Of a stretch of 64,000 nt of DNA, positions 22,691-34,791 are shown piece after piece. Source of the DNA: Budorcas taxicolor (Eukaryota; Chordata; Mammalia; Artiodactyla; Bovidae); NCBI RefSeq assembly GCF_023091745.1, contig NC_068910.1, positions 90,338,170-90,402,169 on the forward strand. The letters are read 5' to 3'. How positions within the stretch are numbered: position 1 is the first letter of the stretch; each line of letters starts with the position of its first letter. Below the pieces are notes generated by a model. It saw nothing but the letters and a program-made list of their open reading frames with translations. It had not been told where the DNA came from and did no database searches. Position numbers and translations under genes: made by a program.

Positions 22691-25104
22691 TATACAGCTT
22701 TTATAAATGATCATTATTATTATTGATACAGAATGTTATTTACTATTTTTTGTTTAGTAAAAATATCAAAATTTATGAGTACACTTATGAAATGGATGTA
22801 CGTGTGTCTATTTGCTTAGAATAACCTCTAGAATAATATAAATGTTACCAAGACTAAAACTGAATTCCTCTTCCTGGCTGACATACCATGGAATGTTGTA
22901 TTCTAACTTTAAGAATTCAAATATAAAAAGCAATGCCCTAACATTGGTTAAAATTAATTGAATATTTGGACTATACTGGAAGATCTAGCTATATGGATTA
23001 AATATTACCACTAAAAAATATAAATATTTTCAAATATCAAGCTTTCTCTTTTCTATAAATATTCAGATAAAAACTAAATTTCTGACACATTGTGAAATTT
23101 TTACTTTTAAGTGCAAGCCTATATATAGAAACAATTATCAGTAGGCTAATTTTTTCATCAAGTGTTATATATCTATCAGATGCTTGGTACTTTTCTAGGT
23201 GCTAAGAATACAAAAATGGACATTACTTACTTAGCAGTAAGCCAGGCCCAGATATATTACACACTATACTACAGTGGGAAAGTTGCTCATATAGACTTAT
23301 AATAGTTATGATTCATATAACATTCCATGTGCACTTCACACATATCTCATTTCTGATGATGACTCTGCCCAATAGGTAGGAAATAATAATTAGCAATCAT
23401 AAAATTGGAGTTCAGAGTTTCAGTACTTTTCTTAATTTCACAGGCTGATAAGTATTAAGGCAATCATCTTAATCTAGATCTTCAAATTAAATCTCACACA
23501 TACACATATTTAATTAAAGTTTTATCTGTATTCCCGGAAATGGCTACTGTTCATTTTAATGAATGAAAAGTATTTGGAAGATTAGTTACACATTGTATAC
23601 TCAGATTGGTATTGATACATCTTTTCTTTGTATCTTCAACATAAAAGTTTAAAATGTCAATATGAAATAATTATCTAAGGCCTTTAATAGTCAGAAATAA
23701 ATATAATAATGTTTTTCTTTTTCTTTCATTTTAACACTACAACTTGTGACTCCATTGTGCCATGACTGTACTCCCATCATAAAACCTATAACATTTTCTT
23801 GAAGTTGTTTTTAATGTCAGCTCTGTGAGGGTAGGGGTTATTTCATATAATCTTTTTATTTTCTCTATTCTCTAGATTACATTCTAGCACATACAATATG
23901 CTCAAAAGTTGTTTGTTAAACAATTGAATGGATGCTTCAGATCTTAACATTATTATGTGTCAGAAACTGAAGACATAGTGAGTTACATTATGTCTAGTTA
24001 ATTTTCAAATTTCATGCTTTATAAAGAGAAACCTAAAACTTATGCTGCTTGAAAGATTTTGCTTGATTTACCATTGAAAGTTTTATTTCATAGTTAACTG
24101 TATTTAGTAATTTTATCTTCATTTTTTTTTTCATCTGTACTTCTTGGGTAAGTTATTACAAATATTTTATATATTGGAAAATAACATGAAATATATTCAT
24201 TTCATTCATTCATATACATTCATATATTATATTCATTATAATGTAGATATTAGTGTATATCGTAGTCAAATCAAGACTCTAATAGGCCAACTACAATTGA
24301 AATTGAATTAGTCTATTAAATCCCCTTGAATTCATATTTGCAAGGGGAAAACAGTGTAGCTGTGAGCACATTTCCGTGGATTCATATGACACACTCTTTA
24401 CCTAATTGGCAATTGAAAATGCAGTTACAAATATATTTCCTAGGAGATTGTAGTTTGGAAACCCATTGCAGAATATAATCCTTAATTATCATCATTGCTT
24501 AAGTGGCAATCCAGTGTATGCCAACATATAGTTTTTCCTGTAAGTAAACCCTGGAAAAAGTAATTTTATTGACCTAAAAGCAGTATATATCCATAAGGCC
24601 AGAATTTTTTTTTTCAAAGATGTGTTCAGGGAACACTGAAAAGATTAAATTTAAAACTCTTCTTAAATGGTTCATGGAATGGCATTAATAGCTAGTCCAA
24701 AGGGACTTATACTAATCTACTGTCTTGGCTAAAACTAAGGATTTAATGAAAGTGATTTTATTAAAGGGTAAATAAAATAGAGTTTATTTTTGCAATGTTT
24801 TGGTAGGAAATACTACTATAGGTGATGTAACAAAACTACACCAGGTCTCTTATGTGGTATTTTCACCATACAAGTTAAGAAACAGATATATTTCCTTGCA
24901 GAGCCACAAGGAATTTGATTTTTGCCTTAAAAAAATACCACAGGCAGAAGCGAGCTAGTTTGCGGTTCCCCTTTTGCTAGTGACAAATGGGAATTATGGG
25001 CTCCAGGGCATTCTTCTAAGCCTCTGTGAAACACTGCTCCCTGCATCTAGTTGCAAAAATAGAGTAACATCTTAAATAACTGGAAGGAAGGGACCTGTTC
25101 ATTT
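22691..25104. other. AT-rich, mostly single-copy DNA
   Basis: No young repeats. One L2-like 3' end lies at 23815-23935; otherwise nothing recognisable. Confidence 0.5.
23815..23935 (+). mobile_element. L2-like LINE 3' end
   Basis: 'gctctgtgagggtaggggtt' and 'ctagcacatacaatatgctc' followed by 'gttgtttgttaaacaattga' follow the order of the L2 3' terminus. Diverged. Confidence 0.55.
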
Positions 25105-25525
25105 CTGCTGCTTCAGTCCCTCTATTGAATCCCTTTCTATTCTCCTGAATTCTGCTCCATCTCAAGTGACATTCTTTTTATTTCTGCATCATGCTGTGCT
25201 CTACCTCAGGATTTCAGCACAAGCCATTCCCTCTGCCTGGAATTTCTTCACCAATTCTTTGAATAGTTGATTCCCTTCTCTGTATTCAGGTCTTATTAAT
25301 GAATTAAATGTTAGCTCCTCATTAGTTTAGACCACTGAACTTTTACCAGTTGTTGTCACACTAACATTAACTCTATCATCAAATCTTTTTTTTTCCTTGA
25401 TGATTTTTCACACTTGATACTGATTTATTTATTTGTATGTTGTTGTATGTTATTCTCCATACCTCCCTTCTTACCACCCAGGGACCAGTACCATAGTTAA
25501 CACATAGTTGGTGATTTATAAATAT
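25105..25525 (+). mobile_element. L2 LINE fragment
   Basis: 'agccattccctctgcctgga', 'ttcttcaccaattctttg', 'caggtcttattaatg', and 'cagggaccagtaccatag' follow the order of L2 ORF end and 3' UTR. Ancient and non-coding. Confidence 0.72.
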
Positions 25526-25618
25526 TTATACATTTAAGGGATTGGATTGCTTAAGATCTTTTTAATTTTTTTGGTAGCAGTATAATTTTGAGGAAGAATC
25601 AAATCATTGAAAGAAATA

Positions 25619-25645
25619 AAGGAAGGAAGGAAAGGAAGGAAGAAG
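25619..25645. repeat. (AAGG)n microsatellite
   Basis: Short imperfect GGAA/AAGG tract. Confidence 0.8.
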
Positions 25646-25709
25646 CCCTAATTGCTACATACTGGTCACACCCAAGAAGTGTGTGGCTCGTCTCATATTC
25701 TTACACTGT

Positions 25710-25922
25710 GTGTGCATGCTAAGACATGTCCAATTCTGCAATTCTTTGAACTGCAGCCCACCAGGCTTCTCTTTCCATGGCATTCTCCAGGGAAGAGTAC
25801 TGGAGTGGGTTGCCATGCCCTGCTTCAGGAGATCTTCCCTGACCCAGGGATTGAACCCTCGTCTCTTATATCTCCTTCATCATCAGGTGAGTCCTTTACC
25901 ACCAGTGCCGTCTGGGAAGCCA
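25710..25922 (-). mobile_element. Bov-tA SINE with 13-bp TSD
   Basis: Complete antisense element, from 'gtgtgtgcatgctaagacat' to head 'gccgtctgggaagcc'. The TSD is attcttacactgt (25697-25709) and attcccacactgt (25923-25935), differing by two transitions. Confidence 0.95.
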
Positions 25923-25935
25923 ATTCCCACACTGT

Positions 25936-26749
25936 ATACAAAGTATATCTACTATAAGGAAAAGTGAGCCCTATGATAATAAACTTGAGATAGACAAGGT
26001 ATTCAAATGAAAAAACAAAAAAATTAATTATATTCAGTATACTACTGCATCCTCACCTCCCACGTAAACACATCACACTACAGGTAATATTGATCTTCCC
26101 TGTTGTGAAGTTCTTAATGCATAGTAGATGTTCAGTAAATTTTTCCTGAAGGCATGAATTTAATAATTCTAAAATTTTAATCTGGGAAACAAGCAAATAA
26201 ATTTTATAAAAATTTACTAACTACAAGGATTGAGGCAAAAAGTATTTCTGATTAACTTGATTAGTTGGAAATGTATTTTACTAATTCAATCTCAAAATAT
26301 ACTGTAAATAGAAGTAGTATTATGATTTTCAGTGCTATCCTAGTTATGTTGGTTAACATGAATCAACATCATCAGAAGAACATTTCCTCTGTGTTAAAGA
26401 GGTGTATTAAGTTGAATTGAATTCAGTTTAAAACCCAGTTCTGGCAATATTGGCTGGGCCTCTGGGCAACTACATAGAGCCTCTAAGCCAGAATCTGTTC
26501 ATTTAGAAAAGGAATAATACCACACCTGGTTCATGTGATTATCTCAAAATGGTTGCAAAATCTCAATGCTCTAGGAGATTCCTTAGAATCTTAAGGCTTG
26601 TGATGTTGAGAATATTGTCGAGATCGACACACTTAAAGAATCTGGCAGTTTAATGAGAGAATTAATAGATAGCAATGTTATGACAAATAATTGGTAATTT
26701 TAAAACTAATGTTATATTACAATGTTACTGAAATATCAATAAATCACAG
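25936..26749. other. Single-copy DNA with a MIR-like patch
   Basis: AT-rich; the only recognisable piece is a MIR-like fragment at 26425-26560. Confidence 0.5.
26425..26560 (+). mobile_element. MIR-like fragment
   Basis: 'cccagttctggcaatattgg', 'gggcctctgggcaactac' and 'tgttcatttagaaaaggaat' follow MIR order. Confidence 0.55.
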
Positions 26750-26762
26750 CAAGTACTAGTTC

Positions 26763-26980
26763 GGGCTTCCCAGGTGGCATTAGTGACAAAGAGCTTGCTT
26801 ACCTATGCAGGAGACATAAGAGATGCAGGTTCAATCCCTGAGTAGGGAAGATCCCCTAGAAGAGGGCATGGCAATCCACTCTAGTATTCTTGCCTGGAAA
26901 ATCCAATGGACACTGGAGCCTGGTGGGCTACAGTCGATAGAGTTGCAAAGAGTCAGACGTGACTGAAGCAACTTAACACA
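26763..26980 (+). mobile_element. Bov-tA SINE with TSD
   Basis: Full head ('gggcttcccaggtggcatta'), body and end ('actgaagcaacttaacacac'). TSD caagtactag at 26750-26759 and 26981-26990 is perfect. Confidence 0.95.
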
Positions 26981-26994
26981 CAAGTACTAGCTTA

Positions 26995-27171
26995 TGTTTA
27001 AGTTTTCAAACTCCTCAATGTAAAGCAACTATACTCCAGTAAAAGTTAATTTAAAAAAATAAAATAGGTAACCAACAAAGACCTATTGTACAGCACAGGG
27101 AACTCTGCTCAGTATTCTGTAATAACCTAAATGGGAAAAGAATTTGAAAAAAAATTGATACATGTATAAAC
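26995..27171 (+). mobile_element. L1 3' UTR fragments
   Basis: An L1 terminus ('caactatactccagtaaaag', A-rich tail to ~27065) is followed by another L1 3' UTR ('caacaaagacctattgtaca', 'aataacctaaatgggaaaag'). A SINE remnant interrupts it at 27172. Confidence 0.8.
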
Positions 27172-27239
27172 TTTGGACGTGGCACTAGTGGTAAAGAACT
27201 TGCCTGCTGATGCTAATGCAAGAGACGTAAGAGATGTGG
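27172..27239 (+). mobile_element. Bov-tA head-only remnant
   Basis: About 65 bp matching the Bov-tA tRNA-like head ('cactagtggtaaagaacttg', 'aagagacgtaagagatgtgg') inside L1 3' UTR. The whole Bov-A body is missing. The flanks carry gatacat on both sides (27158-27164 and 27240-27246), which suggests a once complete SINE that lost its body. Confidence 0.8.
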
Positions 27240-27340
27240 GATACATATGCGTATATAACTGAATCACTCTGCTATACACCTGAAACTAACACATTTTTAA
27301 TCAACTATACTTCAATATAAAGTTAAAATTAAAAAAAAAT
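27240..27340 (+). mobile_element. L1 3' terminus
   Basis: 'aactgaatcactctgctata' and 'cacctgaaactaacacattt' are the last part of an artiodactyl L1 3' UTR, ending in an A-rich tail. Confidence 0.85.
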
Positions 27341-29884
27341 TCAAATTCCAAGTGAACCAATCAATAACTTCATAACTTTGATCATTTTCTAAAGTTTTGG
27401 TATCACACACATCATTGCTAGGAAACAAAACCTAGATGCCACTTGTGTGCAAAATAACTCATGATGGGATTTTGAAGAGTGTAGCAAAAATTTCCCAACC
27501 CCCAAAGTATCACTCACTGACTTCTGGGACTCCAATCCCCTAATATTACCAAGAGAAATTATTCCAGTTTTGTTGTTAAACGCAAATTAAGGAGTTATAA
27601 GTCTGAACCATATGAAGCTACTGTTCTGTGTCAAAAACAAACATTGACAATTTAATTTGGTTAAATTTTCATATTTAATCCACAACCAGGCATTAACATC
27701 TTATGAGAAAGCACTTGTCAGATTATCTACCCAGTAGGAAATAAAGGAAGTGTATGCCAGGATGGGGGAATGAAGAGATGGAAAAAGGAGTTCTAAAAGT
27801 TCCAGATTCAGGTAATAGAATTCCCTTATAACGCATATCATTAAACAGAAATATAATGGAATAACTCGGTTTATGATGAGTTACAAAGAGGAGCAGAAGT
27901 AAGTTAAGACGTTTTTAAAGAAAAAGTAAATCAAGAAGACAGATTTTGAAGGTGATTAGTTCTTAGCCAGATGTGACATTTCTGGTGTCATTCATCAGAA
28001 TTTAATGAATTTATCTTTGAAGAATCTGTCAGATAAAAAAAATACCACAATTTCCTCAGCATTAGGGTATATGCATTAAGCTGATACTTTACACATGCAC
28101 ACACACACACACAAACAAATAACCTCACAAACGTGATTTAGAAAGACATAGTAATTTTTGCCTGTTGAAGCTTACTAAAAACAGCAAGTTATGATTAATA
28201 TCAATGATTCATATTTTTACAAAAATAAATTTATATATCATACACTGAGGTCAGATGTTTCTTTTCTCCATTTAATTCCCTGGGACTTCCCCATTCCAGT
28301 TATTAAATATAAACAAATAAAATCCTTAATAGACATTATTTTAAAAGCAAGCAAAAGTACCACTGGATTGAAGTTAATCATAATAAAAATGTTAGAGTAA
28401 ACCAAGTTTTGAACAGCTTTCCTCAGTTTAGTGATAAAATTTTGTTTTGCTCTTATTTCAATTCGGTATATGATGTCTTAAAAAAAAACCATTTTTTTAA
28501 TGTTCTCAATGATCTATTTTTTCTTTCAGAGTTACCAGTACAATTCCCCTTCTTTCTATCTAGTCATGCCAACTTTCTGTCCTTCTGCTAAAGTCAAAAT
28601 TGAAGGCTGGAGGGTAGATATATCTGCCCGGGGCAAATACAGTCAATGTTTCTTCCACAAACACCAGACTCCCATGACAACCAAACAGAAAGGAGGGGGG
28701 AAATGAGAAGCCAGGGATATTAAATTTCTCTTAGACCCACCACCTGATTCTCATTTGACCCACAGTCTGGGTCTTATTAAGCCCAGATCTCTTTTATTCC
28801 CATAGCGTTTTACAAGTGGCGCATATGGAATCCTAAAGATTCATACTTTTCCATGTTACTGAACAAGGATACTAGCAAGGCAAGAGAGTACTTGTAAAGC
28901 CAATTTATCTCCATCTTTTTTGCATTGTTGGTTTCTTCTGCAGAGACTATCAACTCCAGCTGTGTGAGAGGACACCTGTCTAACAGAATAAGCCTTAGAT
29001 TACTAATTCATTTCACATGGGTCACCAAACTGATATCAAATAGCAGTAGCTCTTGTTTATTACCAGCTTAGATCAGATTCAAACTGGAGGCTCAAAGCTA
29101 AAAGACTTAACCTCCAGCCCCTTTACCCTGGGTCATTTCCAATCTGTCTCTGGGGTGCTTTTAATTAATGGCAGAATGAAAAGGATTATAAATTCCAGCA
29201 TTCCTATATACTATCCCTTATGGATGTCCAACTCACTAACAGCTAAGAAGGTTTTCCATTAACTTGTATTTGTTCATGTGATTGTACGTGCACAAACCAA
29301 ATTAAGTGGTGACAAGAGGAGGCAATTGTTTTGAAAATTCAGGCTAAAATAGAAATATTTCAACCGAGGTTTGGGAATTTACCTTTTGAGATTGGAGAAT
29401 TCTGCCAGATAATGTCCTTGCATTAAATTTAACTTTGCATGTACTGAAGCCAAAGGGCAAAGCAAAGCAGAAAGTGCAGGTGATTATCCAGAGTACTAAA
29501 ATGCAGCCATCCAACAGCGAGAGAAAGAAACAGGAGAAAGCTATAAGCAACCAGATTTATCTAATTCAGCAATTAGCCAAAATCTAGAGCTGCCTATGAT
29601 ATAAATATTGGTAGGGCTATTACAGAATGGGGAAATAGAATTGCTGGACACTAACTTTGCAAGTAGTCTATATATTTGGTTTTGTTTCATGGAATACTCC
29701 AAAGTTAAAGAAAGTTCTATAACAGCCTAACATCTTTTCTGAATTATATACTGCCTTTGATCATCCAGGATGCTTGTAGATTTGTTTTAAACTGGTGAGA
29801 TGTGGTACTTAGAATCATACAGTTGAGTGTAACACAATGGAAGTCTTTCTGAAGCTACTTCTGAAATAGGTACCTGAATTAACT
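27341..29884. other. Long repeat-free block
   Basis: Apart from a (CA)8 run at 28098-28113, no repeat is visible over ~2.5 kb. The part 28500-29650 has less extreme AT content and homeodomain-type motifs such as 'ttaattaat' and 'cagcaattagcc'. No open frame is convincing. Confidence 0.5.
28098..28113. repeat. (CA)8 microsatellite
   Basis: Pure CA run. Confidence 0.9.
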
Positions 29885-29968
29885 GCACAAATAGAAGCAA
29901 CAACCACATAGCTAAGTTGGCCCAATGCTAAGTCCTTCCACATAAATTTCATCTTCACAGCAATATGA
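29885..29968 (-). mobile_element. MIR-like fragment, antisense
   Basis: 'aaatttcatcttcacagcaa' followed by 'tatgagggcagta' resembles the MIR 3' side reversed. Short and uncertain. Confidence 0.45.
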
Positions 29969-30103
29969 GGGCAGTAAGATCCCCTGGAGAAGGAAACGGT
30001 AACCCACTCCAGTACTCTTGCCTGGAGAATCCCATAGATGAGTCTGGTGAGCTACAGTCCATGGGGTCACAAAAAGTCAGATACGATTAAGTGACTAACT
30101 TTT
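29969..30103 (+). mobile_element. Bov-tA SINE, 5'-truncated
   Basis: Begins at 'agatcccctggagaaggaaa' (no head) and ends at 'gattaagtgactaac'. Forms an inverted pair with the next SINE. Confidence 0.9.
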
Positions 30104-30136
30104 TTTCTATTATTATATCTATTGCATAGATAAACT

Positions 30137-30342
30137 GTGCTAAGTTGCTTTAGTCGTTTCTGACTCTTTGCGACCCCGTGAACTGTAACCCTCCAGGCTC
30201 CTCTGTCCATGGGATTCCTTAGGCAAGAATACTGGAGTGGGTTGCCATGCACTTCTCCAGGGGATCTTTCCAACCCAGGGATCGAACCTGAGTCTCCTGT
30301 GGCCCCTGCACTGAAGGAAGATAATTAAACACTGAGCCATAA
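30137..30342 (-). mobile_element. Bov-tA SINE, antisense
   Basis: Starts at 'gtgctaagttgctttagtcg'; the body is intact and the head is degraded ('aaacactgagcc'). About 33 bp separate it from the sense copy at 29969-30103. Confidence 0.92.
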
Positions 30343-30386
30343 GAATATTAATTCTTTGGTGTATATAATTCGAAAGGCCTAGTCCT

Positions 30387-30792
30387 CTGTTATATGTTGA
30401 ATTGTGTTTCCCCTCAAAAGGTATTTTGAAGTACTAGCCCTCTTTGCAGGTTTAATCAAGTTAGGATAATGTCATTGCATTGGGTCTTAATTCAATGTAA
30501 TTGATGTCCTTAAAAGAAAAGGAAAATTTGAACACAGACCTAGGGATCTGGGGAGAATTCTATGTGAAGGTGGAGGCAGAGACTGGAGTGATCCAGGTAC
30601 AAGTCAAGGAATGCTGGTCCTCACCAGAAGCTAGAAGACAAGCATGGAACAGGTTCTCTTTCAGAGGAAATCAACCCTGCGAACACGTTGATTTTGGACT
30701 TCTGGCCTCCACGCTGTTTCAGAATAAACTTCTATTGTTTCAAGGCACCTAGTTTGTAGTACTTTGTTATGACAGCCCTAGGAAACTAACAC
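30387..30792 (+). mobile_element. MaLR/MLT-like LTR, near complete
   Basis: Starts 'tgttatatgttgaattgtg' and ends 'ctaggaaactaacaca'. Internal blocks 'gtggaggcagagactggagt' and 'gatgtccttaaaagaaaagg' match the pattern of old mammalian solo LTRs of this class. Subfamily not determined. No internal retroviral sequence adjoins it. Confidence 0.65.
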
Positions 30793-31013
30793 ATCATTTG
30801 ACAGAGGAGAGAGAAAATAACTGTGAAGAAATTAATTTTATATAGGAAGCAAATTTACATAGTGCTAGAATAAACCTCTTTTGTTTTTCTTTAGGTAAAC
30901 ACAGCTAAAATGTTTCCAGCAGGAAAAGATGTACATCTGGGCTAAAAATGGGCCCTTACAAAGTTTTATTTTGAGTTACATTCTAAAAATGTAGTAACTC
31001 CCTTATTAAAAAT

Positions 31014-31226
31014 GGGGCTTCCCTGGTGGCTCAGACATAAAGACTTTGCCTGCAATGCAGGAGACCCTGGTTTGATCCCTAGGTTGTGAAAAATCCCCTG
31101 GAGAAGGGAATGGCTACCCACTTCAGTATTCTTGCCTGGAAAATTCCATGGACAGAGGTGCCTGGCTGGCTACAGTCCTGGCTGGGGTTGCAAAGAGTTG
31201 GACACGCCTGAATGACTAACACTTTT
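31014..31226 (+). mobile_element. Bov-tA SINE with TSD
   Basis: Complete element, head 'ggggcttccctggtggctca' to 'actaacactttt'. TSD ttattaaaaat (31003-31013) and ttactaaaaat (31227-31237), one difference. Confidence 0.93.
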
Positions 31227-31369
31227 TTACTAAAAATAAAACTCAAGAAGGTAGATCCTTTTACCTGGAGAATCCCTAAATTCTCAACCTAGCAGTGCCT
31301 TTCATACCTCAAACTCTTAAAAGATGTCTAATGATTAAACATATGATTCTTTTTCCTTTCTATGCTTAT

Positions 31370-31835
31370 CTCACCCTGCTTCCATGTACAGCTACCCCAT
31401 AACACTCCAAATAAATGGAACTCCTACCTATTTACCCAAATGTGCCTTCCTCTTCCCCAGTTTTTTTCCTTTAGTTATGCAGAGGCCGGTGTGTTAAAGG
31501 ACACATTTTCTTCCCTTTTGTCCAACGTCAACCTATTTAAATCCTACTACACATTAAAACTATCTGACGAGACATCTTTTGTGTCAGTCCTTTACTGATT
31601 ACACTGATTATAGTGACTATGAGTTTGTTATTCCTCTTCTCTAGCAATCTGTGACATTTCTAGTTTTCTGCTTTGCCATGTAGTATTAGGAGTGTTCATC
31701 TTATCTCCAGTACTGTTTCATCTCTTGGATCAGGAGGTATTTCTGCTCACTTTTTGATTTTTGCCCCACCCCCAGCACCTAGCATATTACCTTACACAGA
31801 CTTGGTCCTCTATAAATATTTGCTGAATTGATTCT
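31370..31835 (+). mobile_element. L2-like LINE fragment
   Basis: The 3' part ('ccccagcacctagcatatta', 'tataaatatttgctgaattg') is clear L2 terminus; the upstream part is diverged and inferred from order. Confidence 0.6.
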
Positions 31836-34196
31836 AAGTTTGAACTAAGCAGCACAGGATCTCTTGGATTGAAAAATCACATTGCAAATGGCATGCTTGT
31901 GTTGCTCAATATTGCTGCACCAATGGAGCAAGGAATATGCTGCAAATTCTTCATATAAATGGTTAGGAGTAAGGGAAGAAAAGGTGCTTTCATAAAAGTT
32001 TGTCTACAGTCACAGGAAATAAAAGAAGCAGGCAAATGCTATAGAATTTTTTCCCCTAACCAATAGTGGTGATTCATTTGTCTGGTTAGCATTTCTGTTA
32101 GATTCCAGTGTTAGATTCAAAATAAGGCTAATTTGCATTGGCATAGTGACTTAACTCACTAGTGTATTATTACTATGTAAGCAGGTGTACATGCGACTAC
32201 AAATAAATGCTTGCTGATGGAATCCCAGCAGGGCTCCTGATGAGTTTTCATTTTGTTGAAACTTACCCAGGAAATTACTGTGTAAAAAGCTTTGCTATTA
32301 GTTCTTTGCCTGAAATATCGTTTAGCTACACCTGGCCAAATTCATGGCAATTATACCAACTATACAAGGAGGACATTACAAATATCTCATCAGCCTTTCT
32401 CAAACTGATTACTGAAATAATAGAAATATACAAATGCACAAACCGCAAAAGGTACACATTAAGACAAACTTAGCATTTAAAAGTCAAGATCACTTATAAA
32501 AAGAGGATAATTTAAGTCAAACATTTTATAGGCTAGAACTCACACTATAAGTTATCAACTCTAAGCTACAAGCTACTGCTTACTAATGATATGTATGATG
32601 TAAAATTTAAGTGCTTTAATTGCAGCCCCATATATGCTTATGTGGAGAGATTAAAATTTTTTTCTGTATTATGTGATACATTAAAAAGCTAAAAATAAAA
32701 ATTGGGCTCTGCAAAACCAATACAGTATTATAAAGTAAAATAAAAAAAATTAAAAAAAAAAAAAGCTGGGCTCTTAGTGTCACAGCACATAACCACATAT
32801 ATCAAATTTTTACCACAGCTAATTATGTGAAATGAGCAAAGCCACCATATATTCATAGCTGTGTTATAACAAGTTTTGTTATGCATATTCCAATGTAGAT
32901 TTGGGTTTAAAAATATTTTAGTCAATAGTCACTGTGTGTTTCCTCTGTATGAGGCTGTCCGGGAAAGGTTTAATTACAAAGAATATAAGATAGTCTCTGA
33001 TTTCAAAGTTTTCACTCATTTTGAAATGGGAAATGAGGTAATATTCACATAAAAAGATAATATAAAAATATAAGACAATGTATGCTACACACTTGTTCCA
33101 GCTGATGGTAGAGTGAGAGAGCCAGGAGAGGAAGAAGCTGGGGAAGTTTCCATAAAATAGAGTGACCACATGCCCTGATTTGAATGGAAGCATTATAATT
33201 TATGCCTATATTCCTGGTGTAACAATAAATATGATTCACTTTTATTCTCAAAAATGCTTTGACATAAGTGATAATTATGTGTACAGGTAGGCAAGTGTAG
33301 CCTTGAAGAAAAGGTATAATTCAAATAAGTAGAAGCATTTCTGGAAACCGAAGACAGGTAAATGTTATATGCAAAGGAATGTAAAGAACCATAGTGATCA
33401 AGAGTTTGGATGAAGTAACGTTTTGTGCAAGGAGGCATTGTCTGTGTTGCAAATTGCAAATAGATTTCGTTGGAGGTCTAGCCTTCTTGATGATGTCCTT
33501 CCAGACTTCTCCTGTGAGGACAAAAAGTTTTTTTTCCAGAGTGTGCTTTAAGGACCATTACTTTATCCTAAATATGTGGCAGGAAGAGGAATCATCCGGG
33601 GACATAATACAATCTCACACAGTGTCAAATGTTTCCTGCCAAGGGTGGCCAAGTTAACAACAATATAAAACAAACAGAATGTCCAGTCAAACTAGAATTT
33701 CATGTAATCAATGAATATTTATTTTTTAGCAGAAGATAGTTCAAAATATTGCCTATGACATAAAGCACAGTCCTTTTGTAGTATTTTTCAATTGTTGCAT
33801 GAAATATTCTTAAATCAAAAAAGTACCTTTGTGTGAAATTTAAATTTGACTGGATATTCTGTATTTTAACTGCAACTGTATTCCTGCTTCATGTCAGCCT
33901 CCAGGGATTTCTCTTGACTATTTCTATCTCTAATGAAACTCTTTTCCTTGGTCCAGAAGACAAACTTCCTTCACTTTCAAAGGAAATTTCTGTTTTGAGC
34001 TTATAACGTTTGCATGAGGAATTTTGCAATTGTTTAGTGATGCTTTTCACAAATACTTCTTTAGGTTTAAATTTATTTATTATATTCTATGAATTAAAAC
34101 TTCAACCCCCATTTTTAATTTAGATTATTCCTTTAAGGTGACAAACAATAGCTTAATGATCTAACATGAGTTCGATTGATACTTTTTTTTTATCAT
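31836..34196. other. Mostly single-copy DNA
   Basis: Contains only a very short L1 insertion at 32711-32765. The part 32110-32640 is repeat-free with an octamer-like 'atttgcat' at 32131. No exon recognised. Confidence 0.5.
32711..32765 (+). mobile_element. Very short L1 3' end insertion
   Basis: 'aaaaccaatacagtattata' plus an A-rich tail is only the last ~40 bp of a cattle-type L1. The flanks ttgggctct (32702-32710) and ctgggctct (32766-32774) look like a TSD with one difference. Confidence 0.65.
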
Positions 34197-34471
34197 GCTG
34201 CTGCTGCTGCTAAGTTGCTTCAGTCGTGTCTGACTCTGTGCGACCCCCATAGATGGCAGCCCACCAGGCTCTGCTGTCCCTGGGATTCTCCAGGCAAGAA
34301 CACTGCAGTGGGTTGCCATTTCCTTCTCCAATGCATGACAGTGAAAAGTGAAAGTGAAGTCTCTCAGTCGTGTCTGACCTTCATGACCCCATTGACTGCA
34401 GCTTAGCAGGTTCCTCTGTCCATGGGACTTTCCAGGTAAAAGTACCAGAGTGGGTTGCCATTGCCTTCTCC
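34197..34471 (-). mobile_element. Bov-A2 SINE, complete
   Basis: A (GCT)n tail then two Bov-A units in antisense, separated by 'tgaaaagtgaaagtgaagtc'. A possible TSD involves 'tttatcat' and 'ttcatcat'. Confidence 0.94.
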
Positions 34472-34791
34472 TTTCATCATAGGCAACTTTAAAATTTAAA
34501 GCAATAAGTAGAAACAGATGGTACCATATAATGTTTACTGAACTGAGCATTTTCTCAGTTCTCTTTTAAAATGGCCTTGAGGTATTTACCACATCATATA
34601 CATGAGTAAACACGCTCAGGGTAGTTTGAGACTGCATTTCAAAGTCTCCATAGCCCATAGATAATTGATGGAAATGTCATTAACTTTTTTTTTGTTATTG
34701 ACTTTTGAACCCAAAGTCCATGATTGCAAATTTAGCCAATTTATTTACACTATAATATAGCCCTTTCCAATGGAGAAATAGGAATTGCTTG
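34472..34791. other. AT-rich single-copy DNA
   Basis: Nothing recognised. Confidence 0.5.
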
